Source of the DNA: Paragonimus skrjabini miyazakii | Taxonomy: Eukaryota > Platyhelminthes > Trematoda > Plagiorchiida > Troglotrematidae | DNA length: 64,000 bases | Direction of reading: 5' to 3' | Assembly: GCA_014338405.1 (NCBI GenBank) | Contig: JTDE01021428.1 | Coordinates: 1-64,000, forward strand | In this document: in pieces, positions 52,881 to 64,000 of the stretch | Layout: each line of letters starts with the position of its first letter | How positions within the stretch are numbered: the first letter of the stretch is position 1 | Program-made: the position numbers and the translations under genes | Notes under the pieces: generated by a model | Databases searched by the model: none | Seen by the model: the letters and a program-made list of their open reading frames with translations, nothing else | Told to the model about the DNA's origin: nothing

Positions 52881-53080
52881 AACGTACAACCTGAAGTGAA
52901 CCAAATCTCCGACTACTCATCAGTAGTATAGCAAAAGTACTAGTCGGCATATGTTGCTTTGCAATAACACGGTTAGATATCTGCTCAGATCTGATCAAGA
53001 TCCAGAAATTCTCATATGGCAAAACGCGTTTTTTAGAGTTCAGAAACAAGTGGAACAATATGAGGAAAAATATTGTCCAG

Positions 53081-53379
53081 TCGAAACGGAGAGAAGACTT
53101 ATATCGCGAGATGTTAACATTTCGACTTAATCTCATCATTTCGCCAACGTAAAACCGGGAAATTTTATACAAGGTGCGCATAGCAAAAACAGTTGAACGA
53201 ATCAACCACATAGTTCTGATCTTTCATGCGCTAATAGTACAATCAATTCCACGGCAAGGAATTTGAATGCGTCAGCACCTTTTGTGTATACAAAATTTAC
53301 TGGTTTTACGTTGGCGACTGATGAGAGTGAATTAAAATGTTAACATCTCAAGATACATGTCTCCTCTTTGTTTTGACGA
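53081..53379. repeat. Long inverted repeat, arms about 100 bp, spacer about 96 bp
   Basis: The left arm (53081-53178) matches the reverse complement of the right arm (53275-53379). Two identical cores are GAGATGTTAACATTT and TCGCCAACGTAAAACC, with overall identity near 75 percent by eye. A transcript would fold into a long hairpin. It lies just downstream of a SINE copy and upstream of the visible Quaking exons. Confidence 0.8.
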
Positions 53380-56300
53380 GAAAGACTGTGTCTTACGGAA
53401 CATTATTCATGTTGACTACCATGAAGATTTGTAAGTTATCTTCTTTCTTTTTTGTTCTCCCGCAGAAGAGATGTTTGCCTACACTATAACTGTGTTACAT
53501 TTACCCATAGTTCCAAGTGCTTAGATTCCTCATTAGTCTGTGTTATCCTATGTTTATTAACGTTTGCAAGAGGTCATGTCTACAGAGCATCGTTGATGCA
53601 TCGAAACTGCTAGTTTGACTTATTTTTGTTCGAGGGACAACTTAAGAGTTGATCAAGCCTTGGGCTAATTTTCCGTATTAAACGTAAGTCAAGTTGAGCA
53701 TGCCTGAGCAACACGTAGAGGCTCCATAAGGACCTAATTTTACATAGATACTAATGATCCAGCCTAATTATAGTATACTGGGTTTAAGTCAGCAAGACTG
53801 TACTGTTTCATCTTGGTGGGATGAGTGGGCTATTGAGTCTGAGGGATCAGGCTATATTATCAACTAGTACAAAAAACACAATTTACATTATGTTACTGAA
53901 TCGTTGATGAAGGTGATATTTAAGTGCTGTCAAACAGTAATGTGTTTGCTTGACATAATGTGAAAACCATTCACAGTAGATCACGGTAATGTGGTTGAGC
54001 TTTTAAATATGATGACTTTGTCTCTCCCACACGGGAACATTGTGACTGTGACAGGGAAACGTATTACTGACGGGGTTAGATAAACGAGAAATTTAAACCT
54101 AGCGCGTATTTTTAAGGTGGCTTGGCTGCAAATTCTGATTCAGCAGGAAGACTGAGATCAACTGTGAGTTTATAGTGTTTGAGTTCACAAACATAAAGAA
54201 ACGATTGCCTAATGCACACGCCTGGCAAATATCAGCATAGAACAAAAGCTTGAGTGAAATCGAAAATTCCCTTAGGCATGTTTGTTTTGAGATCAACGTC
54301 CAGGTTGCTACAGCAAATGAACCGAGAACTCAAATATTTGCCAACTCTTCAAGTGAAACAAAACAATGATAATATGGTCTGAAGAATTCCCTCATTTCCG
54401 AGATTGGCTTTGTAAAACAATACACAAGTTTGCATGAAAACTGTTAACAAGCCTAATGTGATGCTGATCTGAAACCTTACGATTCAAGTCTAGTAATACC
54501 ATAAATTGGCTGAAATTGAGAACGATTTGCGAGAAATCAATGATAAAGTTTACTAGAATCTATTCAACACTAATTCTCGATTTTACTCAACCGAATGAGT
54601 CACATAAGTTTTGGAATGTTTTGATAATAGCGTCTATAAACAACCTATTGACTTAATAGGAATGAGCCATATTTTAACAGTATTGATGACACGGTGAAAA
54701 TTAACGCTGATGTTTATTGATTCCGGACAAGTTAGTCATGAAGCCATTTATTTCTGAAAACAGAGTTGGTGTCTAAATCCTAGGCACATTAGAAAGATAA
54801 TTTGATAATCTGAGTGATCAACCCATTCACCTTCTAATTCAAGTCCGTTAGAGTGAACTAAAACTTGTCTTTAATCACCAGAGGTGTCGTAGCTTGCAGT
54901 ATCTCATTGCCAGGGATATGGGTAGTTTTGTATCGGGGGATATTTCGTTTCGGAGGCTTTCATTATCTTTCAGTTCCATAGTCAACCAGATGGCCGAACC
55001 GACTATATTTGGGTATTTCCAAGAAAGATTTGATTCCATCTGACTATGAAAAGAACAACGCATTTAGTTTCTGCACACCTGAAACGCTGGTATCCAGATG
55101 AACAGACAAATGGTTGCGTATGTAAGAAACACACGTATTACTTAACAGATTTACAGTAAAGATACCAAAGTCATTGCGTGCCACGTGATCACTTCAAAAT
55201 CACTTTGATTAATAGATTATGGTTTGGGATTTCACAATCTAGGCACTGGATACACTTCATGCGGTAATTCCAAAAGCTTTTCACCTCAGTGGACGAGCAT
55301 TTAAAACAGTGCAATAGTGCACCTAGCTAGCTGCAGAGGATGTGTAAATCACGAGGATAAAACTAGCTATAACTTGAACCAGCAGTTGAAACAATTCAGC
55401 TACTTCGCGGCCAGTCTTGGAGGACTTCTAGCTGATTTCCATGGTGCATTTGATGAGTCAGACGACTAAACAGTCGTTGTCGTGTGCTGAAAGTTGTGCT
55501 GTCCCAACCTCCCTTCAAACTGGTAGGTCTTAGAACAAACTTAGCTGGTTGGTTGTATCAACTCTAAATTTGTCTTCACGCTCACACACATCCTTTCTAC
55601 TGGAAGCATGAAGTTCAGTGTATCGTGACTTTTGGTCTTATACTGAGGTTAGTGTGTAGATCCACGTCCTACCTTTCGCAAATATCTTAAACTTCATCCG
55701 GTCTGTAGAAGATTTTGAATCCAAGGTGAAGCATTATCCACACACACAAATTATCGATTGTTCACAAGTTGTTCTTAACGGATATGTTCTTAATCAATCC
55801 CTAACACACTGCAACAATACGAATGAACAACAGCAAAATGGCTACCATAAAAATGTCTAGCAACTTCTCAGTTGATAAATCAAAAGCGATTTCTTCAATA
55901 CAATCTAACGAACAACGTGAGTCATGTTTATGAAAACACATCATGGACATTTTTTATGTGCGTAACTGATGATAAACCTTAACGAAAAATCTGCTTCTAA
56001 ATCTAGTTCTACAATTACTCATAAAGAACGAAGGCAAATCTACAGCTTCTCTTTCGTATACCTATGACCGTAGCATATACTGTTTTCAAGATTATTCATT
56101 GATCAGCTATGCAGTAGTTAGTAGAAACGGTATTTTTACTAAGTCTAGCAAAACACTGCCAATTCTATGCGAAATTTAAGATAATACGTAGTGCAGTCAC
56201 TAAAGTGCTTATTAAGAAATAAGTAGATTGCTAAACCTTTTGAAATGTTTCACATAAAACTCACCGTAGGTGATCAATAAAGCTAAAAACTTAGCAAACA

Positions 56301-56538
56301 GTTCGTAAAAATATTTCTGTTAACAAAGTAGAGTTCACAGGCTTTTAGCTATGTAAGATTAATACCTACTATGCCACGAATACACTTGGTAGTTATCGCC
56401 CAGAAACTCCACGTGTGCATAAATTTAGCGTTACATTTAAAATACTTTACTTTGAACCAGCTAACATTGGGCATTCGTAACTATAGCAACCCTTTGGTTT
56501 AGTGATCACTTTGTACACATATCACTGAATCGACTTCT

Positions 56539-56751
56539 ATGCATTTATACCGGTGTGGAGACACAACGAAGTCTAAACGGTTGTCCACAGCCTCAATGGT
56601 GATTACAAGGACCAAGAGTTTTGAAGAGCTCGGTTCCAATCTTTCTGAGACCGCAGTGGAGGTTTGTTTGTCATCAAGTCAACCACAAATTAATGAATAT
56701 TTTCAATTTGTGAGAACAGGAAATGGAACTTCCAAAAAAGCAATAATATAA
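56539..56751 (+). other. Unrecognised 70-codon frame ending at the assembly gap
   Basis: The frame contains VITRTKSFEELGSNLSETAV and NEYFQFVRTGNGTSKK, and its TAA abuts the gap at 56752. The last part faintly recalls the G-x-G-x-SKK turn of double-stranded RNA-binding domains, but the surrounding residues do not support that. Not assigned. Confidence 0.15.
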
Positions 56752-56851
56752 NNNNNNNNNNNNNNNNNNNNNNNNNNNNNNNNNNNNNNNNNNNNNNNNN
56801 NNNNNNNNNNNNNNNNNNNNNNNNNNNNNNNNNNNNNNNNNNNNNNNNNNN
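56752..56851. other. Assembly gap (100 N)
   Basis: This is a second run of exactly 100 N, a scaffold gap of unknown size. It follows directly after the end of a 70-codon plus-strand frame (56539-56751). Confidence 1.
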
Positions 56852-58285
56852 AAGGAACATGTGAAAATATGGCTCTCATTTTAGGGAGTCATGTTGAAAG
56901 TTAGTATGGGAATGTTTTAGAGCTCTATTTTACGATGATCCACACAATCCTCAAACTTTCTAGTTGACACCGTTTTATATGACTATCTCTTGATATTCAA
57001 CAAGATCCATGTGAACCGCAAACACGTTCGGGCATGTGCATCTTAGTAATATGAAGAATAAAAGTATATTTTTCTAAATTAAAACCAATTAAATTATTCC
57101 ACTCTGAAATCGATTAGGGATGAAGTGAGAGAAAAACAAGTCATGCATTAAATGTGAAATAGGCCTCGCTATTTATTCATTGTCAAAGCCATACATACCT
57201 CCGAACGCATTGAGTTTCCTATCAAGAACGTAATTTTTTGATGGCGACAGTGAACACCATTAGCGGTTTCATTTACACAAAGTTTGCAGTCACTTAGTTT
57301 CATTGAACATTATACGATTCGGGTGTCTCACTTGTCCCTTGGTGAGATTGGGACTTAAAACCTCGTTCTCGCTGAACAAGATAACACTTTCTCCTCTGGG
57401 CTCACTTTGGACATCAGTAGCTCATCATATTGCATAAACATTCAGACATAATCGGTTGTGTTTTGTACCGAGTTTGTCAAAACGTCCCAAAAATATGGTG
57501 GTGTCAGTTAACTTCTGGAGACAGTACAGTGTCATGAATTATGCTTTATGTAAATGAATTTTCTATTAACCGTTCATTAATCCACTTACCTCGGTAATCT
57601 GCTGCGATTATTGATGTTTATCGTGACATATTTTATAGTTGTTGAGTTAATTTCATGACTACCTTTTATGTTCGCACACATTCATAAAACAATAATGACC
57701 GCCTGTCAAAATTGGAACCGGATAGAGGCTCACGGACGGCATTACAATGTTAAATTTACTGTTTACTACTTCGTCTACAAAAATGAACTCTTGAAAGCCA
57801 CAAAAAGACATCAAAACTGTTGGTAACGCCTATTGTTCCCAGTACTTTCCTACTTAGAAAACCTTCCGTCGGGTTAAATCACTCGTGTATTTAAGGCAGG
57901 GTATCAACGTAGTTTTTGTGCTGGATACATGGCGTCTACGTCTTGCTCACATGCAAGACTACGTAGATCACGCACGTTTGGAGGATCTCCGTTTCGCTGT
58001 CACTCATCAACATTAATCCTTGTATACTTTCTGTAAGAGTTGTACCCTTTTAGATGCACCATTCGAACTCGTTATCGATATAAATATTACTTCAACCAAA
58101 GTAGAAATATTCTATAGTTCTTACAAGATTGCTTTTAAAAATGTCAATTGTATCAAGAAGAAATACGGTGACTGTTCCATCAGCACTTGCATGTATTCTA
58201 CTTGGAACATTCTGTGTCTGAAACTTAATAATTTTTTTGCCATGGATCTTCAGTTTAGTAAAGATTGCCACTACTGATCAACCAT

Positions 58286-58800
58286 ACTTAGTCAGAAACT
58301 CATATTTAGATGGTTAGGTCATGTAATAAGGAAGCCAGCCAGTTGTTCGCCACATCGAGCACTATTTGCCGACGCTGCGGCCGGCTGGCTCAAGGTGAGA
58401 TGTGGGCAGATGATGACGTAGACAAATGAAATCGTTTACGAAGGGGGTGGTCACTGTAGATCGGGTTCGTCTCCCGGACTGGGGCCCTCGTGACTCACAA
58501 AGTCGGTGGCTGGAGACGTTGGGCAACATGGCGACTAATCAAGATTAGTGGCGTGAATGTTGTCGTTGTTTGGTCGAGTTATCTGTGAAGTGAGTGCACC
58601 TAGTGACACGGAGCAGTGAAAGCCGTAAGGAAGCTGTCTTGCTGATGATGTCTTACTTTCACTTACAGCTCGGTTGTTTGTTTGCAAAGTGTAGTCGCCT
58701 TGATATAGGTTTTTTTTCTACCTTCGTGGTTATGTGGCAGTTAAGTATCAGTGTGAACCATTGATTTATTGTTGTCTATGATGAAGAGGCGCAGGAGGAG
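58286..58800 (+). mobile_element. LINE 3'-end fragment (RT C-terminus and 3' tail)
   Basis: Plus-strand frames read LIFRWLGHVIRKPASCSPHR, ALFADAAAGWLK, then after a short frame loss RVRLPDWGPRDSQSRWLETL and WRECCRCLVEL. This is the conserved end of the same kind of LINE as the copy at 20-22 kb. The 3' untranslated tail follows and ends near GAACCATTGAT...GTCTATGATGAAGAGG. Everything upstream (fingers, palm, endonuclease) is missing, as expected of a 5'-truncated insertion. Several frame breaks show age. Confidence 0.85.
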
Positions 58801-61800
58801 GGTGAGAAACTCAGGTCTTTTGTTTCTTGAGAGAATGGGAAATTTTATCTAAGTATAAAGCTAAAGTCACACGTATTTCTTGTGCAACTTTATGGTTTAT
58901 CTAACACATCGAAGAGTTAAGTATAACACCGGTAGATTATAAATAGTTACAAGGGTGAATTGTTTCATAAGTTAGGTTTAATCTTTTCAGAATACAAAGT
59001 CAAACGGATAATTAGCTAAACTACCGTTCAGGTTGTATAATCGAGGTCTCAGCATGTGTGTTACTAAACAGAGACCCACCATGGTCAAAACAACTGTCCA
59101 TCTTTTCGCTGCTGGTTATTAGAACCAAATGTTTTTAAGTTGTTTGATCTGTTGATTCGCGTAAAACACGTTTTTTATTGCTTAGTTTTAACCATAACTT
59201 CGTTTAATCGATAAAAAAGGACTACTGTATTGATTCACGTTCTACAAATGATTATTTTTGCCTGTATTACACGACCTGTTTCTTAGAAAACGAAAACTTT
59301 TGCAAATTCGAGTACCTAATGTTACAAATAATTTTAAGGAGACAAAATGTCACGTTTAACGTTATCTTCGATGTGTTCGTCGTGCATCTTCGTGAACAAG
59401 TTTTTCTCATCAAACAAATAGAATTGTATCGTTTTACAAATCGCATACTACAAATCGTTTGAATTGTTAGTCATTGTTCAAAAAACGCACTAAGAATTCA
59501 ATAGCGAGTAAATAATAATGGGTAAGCTATATTTTTTCAGACCAGTCTAACCACTACTCACACGTGATTACAGGATTCTTATTGAGCCAAGCATTCCAAT
59601 AAGCTCTTTTCTCATGGAAGTACTAGAACTAAGTTTCGAGCTAAATAGAAAACAACAGTACTGTAGATCACATCGACAACCAAGATTTAAATTAAAGACG
59701 ACGTTTTCTTAAGGTAAACATTCCACCGTTAACCACAAACATACAGCAGGTAGAGATAAGCCATAAAAGCGTTTGGTCAAAGCTGCTTATGATCATAGTT
59801 CAGATTGTCTGCTCATATCGAGTGAAGGTCACATGAATTTCTTGTTAATTCTGATCAGTAACGATGCTATTAGAAATTCTCGGTTACTGGGCAATTACAG
59901 ATTTGAGTCAAGCTAGTACTTCTATTATTAATGAAAGAACAACAATGTTTACCAAGCTTTAAGAATCTTCTCGAATTATCTGGCTGAACATGAAAGCTAA
60001 GAGCTAAATCGTGTAGTAGCCAATTTATACAACTTTCTTGATGATGTGCACACAGTTATCAGCTCTAACTATCTAAGTTTCTTCAAGGATGCCCACAGTT
60101 TGTTTGTAAATGACAGCTGCTCTTTATAATTTCTTCAACAGCGCCTGACCACAAACAGATTGTCCGAATGCCAAATATTTTAAAACCACTCAATCTCGCT
60201 CTGTTGAAACTTAATTCGGTTTACGTTAACTTCACGTATGCTTCTCTCATTTTCTAGCGTTACCTCCTATGTGTTTGAGGCAACAACTAACAGCACATGT
60301 CTGAGCAGGTCATATTCAATGGTCAGACTGCTTCAGGTCATATGAGAAAGTTGTCTATACAGCACAATACAGTTTTTCTATACATGTTTTTAGAGCAGCG
60401 GAACACGTTACTCACTCATGTGGCCGCATGCACATACGCACATAGACCATAATGTTTGTTGTTTTTCTGCGTTCATTCACTGAGTATAAATACTTTGTTC
60501 CTAATGTGAGTCATACAAACCATGATTCCATAGAGACTGCTGGTTAACTGTGCAGCGAGAGGTACACAGAAAGTGCTGGTGAATTTTAAAAACGTGACCA
60601 GTGTCAACGCACAAGCACCAGAAACAACAAAATCCGGTTTAAACATTGTAATGGGGTTGACGTGTGCAGTTCTATTAAAGAGGACTTAAGCTGTTGATAT
60701 GCCAGCAGTTTTATCCAAATTGGGTTCAGTTCGTTAGCCTCATGATCAGAAAACTCTCTTTTTGCTGATGCACTCCGCTTTTCTCAAAAGCAACTCACAA
60801 ACAACTCCAGTGACTGCAACATCGTGGTGTAGCGGCTACGGGCTTAGGTTATCATTTTGTGGTCCATCATTTTCACACACAATTATGGCTGGCGAATTCG
60901 ACTGGCAGTTTTGTGTGATGCTGATAGAAACTGAAAAGATTGAGGCAACGATCCGCCACTTCGCGGGCGATCAACAAAGTATACAGGGTGTGTTTCAGAT
61001 TTGAGACTTTGAAGGAAGTGAGTTATTACTGAGTGATCGCTCAAACAGTATATGTGGTTAATCCATTAGCTTAACTCGTTAGTCCTAAATTCGTGCAGTT
61101 AGCTATTTAACGCAAATGTGACCACGGGGCAAGATTTTATACAAAAGGTTAACTTTTGGTGGGGAGGTAAGAAAATCGCAGTGAGAAAGTACTGCAATTT
61201 CTGATATTCAAATTCGAGCCGTCAAGTTTATCAGTGAACATTAATAATAGTATTAACTATTTTACTGACAAGATAGAGAACTTTACACATGTACAAATAT
61301 ATAGACGATGAAGATCAGTTATATCTCAAATGTCAAACAAGTCCAGATCTCATGAGGCTACATAAATCTTTAAGCGGCTTATCTAACAAACGACATATGA
61401 ACTTCTTAAACAATTCTTCTACGGCGATTCGAAGCACATTAGGATTAGTATAATCACATCAAATCTGTTCACTAAAGACTATCAACCCAATAAAGATATT
61501 GCTGGTATAGTCATCTATAAGTATTCTGCACTCAACTCTCTATCCGTCAGAGCATAGTTGTTGCTAGACGTGAAGAAGCTGTATTTATTGCAGGTAACTG
61601 CCACTGCCATCAACTACTTCCTACCCATTGCGCTCACCACGTGCCTGTTCGCGAACACAGTTCGCAAAACTTTGAAAACGCCTTAGCTTGGCTACATCAT
61701 TTGTTTACCTCACCAGATGCAATTCAGTTAGCTATGAGTGAATAAAACATACGATAATAGAACGGCCACCTGATCACGAACTACACAAATTTCGTCTGAT

Positions 61801-63306
61801 TCGTTGATCAAAGTTGTCAGATGTCACCTGCTAGGTTAGGGAATCAGTATTCGTCCGAATCACAATTCGGGGAAGTCGTCTGACATGACAGCGCATTGTA
61901 AGTAATTGTGTCGTCGTATCCGCAATATTGACAACTGTATGGTTTGAATGGACAAGCCAACTTTCCCGAGTTTGCCGCACTCATCAGGTGATAGTATTTT
62001 TCCAATAATTTACTGGGTAAACCACACTGTTTAAAAATATCACAAATGCGGTAAGTCATTCCATGAGGTGCATCATTGGGGAACACATGTCAAATAACTT
62101 GACTAATTGTTTTACGTGAACCGCTTGATAAAAAACTACGTAAGTGCGATCTGAAGGATAGCTCAAAACTTGTTGATGTCACAAAATGCTTGGATATTCG
62201 AGACAAACTGATTTGTCCCGTTTCCGTCTGCCAAAATTGTACTCAATCAAGCAATCCATGTTATTGATGAACTCGTTTTGAATAGTGGTAAATAATCAGT
62301 ATAACGCTTTTTCCTGACAATCAGTGGACATAAAATTGACCAATAAGTTTATAAGTTTGAAAACTGAAACAACCCTAGGATTTGTCTATTTGATACCCAC
62401 AAACTTGAAGTAAGATATCTTTATTTTGAGACTGTCTCTCTCGAATCACACATAGCTTGGTCGAAATGCATAAACCGATTACCGGCAGTTGTGGTAGTAT
62501 CGTGAGCTACAAGTTAAACGTTTAAAGTCGACAACAGGATAATTTGCATCCACATCATAAGTCATTTAATGACTAGCAGATATTATATATCATTCAGTAT
62601 ATTAAGAACCATTGATGAATGGCATTGCAAACAAGTAACCTACTTGGTGCATGACATTGAACTCGTTTGTTGCTCATGTGTTTAAATAAATTACACTTTA
62701 AAATGTCCGAATTCAAATATTTGGTTGGCCATCACATATCACGTATTTCTACCGAATAAACCAGTTTGTAAACCCAAGTCTTCCTTCTGTTGAATGCTTA
62801 TTAGTATCCAATCACAATAATCTAGTTGTTAGTTCATAGGTTACAAACTCAACAAACCAACCTGTATACAAACCCTAATTCAGTCAATAGACAGACTATG
62901 GGTTATGGACATTTCAAGTTTCTGACAAAGCGCTTCACACAGAATGCCTGTCTTACGGACAGTATGCAAGTTGGTTCTCTCGAATTCCACTACTCTAATC
63001 TGGTCTGGTCTGATACAATAACGGTTTGACCTCATCAGACTTATTCATCACCTGTTTGAGTTCAGTGCTACATACCTACCTACGGTTGAGATACAAAATG
63101 GACAGTTGCTGTGCTGTTAAACTGCTCATAAAGACCTATACACGCCAGTTGCTAGTGTCCTTGCTTCTTCGTACCGTCTGCGGGTCTTGCACTGTGATTG
63201 GCTTGGGGTGGAGCGGCTTTGGCAACGAAAACCGGTACGCCCTATTGTTGTGACCTCCTCGGATTACCTTAGTTGAATAGGCCATATTTGTGGATGCCTG
63301 GCGCGT

Positions 63307-63331
63307 ACGCACACACACGCACACACGCGAA
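63307..63331. repeat. CA/CG dinucleotide microsatellite
   Basis: A CACACACACGCACACACGCG run stands in a GC-richer patch (63.14-63.41 kb) that also has GCGCGTACGCG. No gene is seen here. Confidence 0.7.
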
Positions 63332-64000
63332 AGCACGCTCAGGAGCGCATTGGTGAACCGCTATGGCCAACAAACCAGTCGACGTACTTAGCACACGCGC
63401 GTACGCGTAAACCAGCTCTCTTTAAAACAGGGTGAGGTAGAAACTGAACTTTCTGTTGGTTTTCAGAGGTTATCATGGTCCAACAGAACTGTGACCAATA
63501 TGAAGTGCTCTATCAGAAAAGCACTGTGTTAAACGAACAGAATCTGATTGTCTCAGTTTTCAGTGACTACCGTACTGTGAAGAAAGTAATCGACACGTGT
63601 TAGAGATAAGCTTGGAGGCGAAATTAAAAGGTTAATGGTAAGCTAGTTAACTTCAAGCTAAAAACGAATTGTGCCACTACAGAACACGCTCAACAATATA
63701 CGGTCAGAGTGTTTGCAACCTGTGTTGTGCATTCTGGGTTTATGACAGTTAGGTAGCGAAGATCCGGTTGTGAACACTCTGGGTCTTAGCAGGCTGCGAA
63801 TCAGAGCTACTAACAAAAACAGTTATGGAACAGAAGTTCGAACGGGTTCAGTGGGGTTAATTGTGTGAAATTTCTTAAACTTTATACATGACTGTTCAGC
63901 AGACACTACAAATCAAATCAAGACAAAGTTCAACATGTTGAAGGAGTCACTCACCGTGCGGACACCTTGCTCTAGAAACGTTCGGATTGTTTCAGTGGCT

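Larger units (their letters stand above)
50287..64000. other. Probable upstream intron or intergenic DNA of the Quaking-like gene
   Basis: The exon that should encode the KH domain must lie upstream (higher coordinates) of exon A. I looked on the minus strand for GPRGLT, PNWEHL and LPNFCGIF-like strings and found none. So this 13.7 kb is either a long intron or, if the KH exons are in the 56.75-kb gap or were missed, partly exon-bearing. It holds the SINE at 52.7 kb, the inverted repeat at 53.1-53.4 kb and the LINE fragment at 58.3 kb. Confidence 0.45.

Noticed and set aside
52846..53211. 121-codon minus-strand frame over the inverted repeat
   Set aside because: It covers part of a SINE and one arm of the repeat, so it is a product of repeats rather than a gene.
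54875..55063. Possible KH-type exon on the minus strand
   Set aside because: Checked because it lies upstream of QUA2, but it lacks the GxxG loop and any Quaking KH string.
1..64000. CRISPR arrays, bacterial operons, rRNA
   Set aside because: No regularly spaced direct repeats, no ribosome-binding-site-led gene runs and no rRNA-like stretches.

Overview
The window looks like nuclear DNA of a flatworm, most likely a digenean fluke. It is AT-rich, very poor in long reading frames, and littered with decayed non-LTR retrotransposons of the kind common in trematodes (FTYLGS, SETW, GHVIR/HVLRMP and a degenerate W.PRD...WLETL tail). It also carries tRNA-derived SINE-like repeats and two 100-N assembly gaps. 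Species cannot be told from the sequence alone. No bacterial-type operons, CRISPR arrays, rRNA genes or intact tRNA genes were seen.

The one gene that can be named is a STAR-family RNA-binding protein of the Quaking/How group, on the minus strand between about 50.3 and 42.4 kb (possibly to 41.7 kb). Only its 3' half is visible. Exon A (50229-50286) and exon B (from 48981 down) are two versions of the same QUA2-domain segment. Both begin in phase 0 with proline, and both reach a phase-1 GT after exactly 58 nt. They are followed by a phase 1-1 low-complexity exon with a Q tract (47149-47655), a second phase 1-1 exon (42388-42654) and a weak candidate last exon (41725-41858). The frames of A and B forbid using both: an A-to-B splice reaches TGA after three codons. 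This pair, with the longer forms available to exon B, is the most interesting thing in the window. The QUA1 and KH exons were not found and presumably lie beyond 64 kb.

Layout. 1-20 kb: no recognised gene; SINE-like copies at about 1.25, 5.7, 10.5 and 18.3 kb and a decayed Ty3/Gypsy integrase and C-terminal region at 14.6-15.4 kb (minus). 20.2-22.0 kb: a broken RTE-like LINE (minus). 22-40 kb: no recognised gene; an old dispersed repeat pair (24.2 and 29.9 kb), two recent tandem duplications (26.1 kb, 135-bp unit; 28.85 kb, 100-bp unit), a LINE 3' tail (26.9 kb) and two neighbouring unknown reading frames (39.6-40.4 kb). 41.7-50.3 kb: the Quaking-like gene. 50.3-64 kb: probably upstream intron or intergenic DNA, with a SINE (52.7 kb), a long inverted repeat (53.1-53.4 kb), a second gap and a LINE 3' fragment (58.3-58.8 kb).

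All exon limits come from reading splice-site consensus and frame. No transcript evidence was available.
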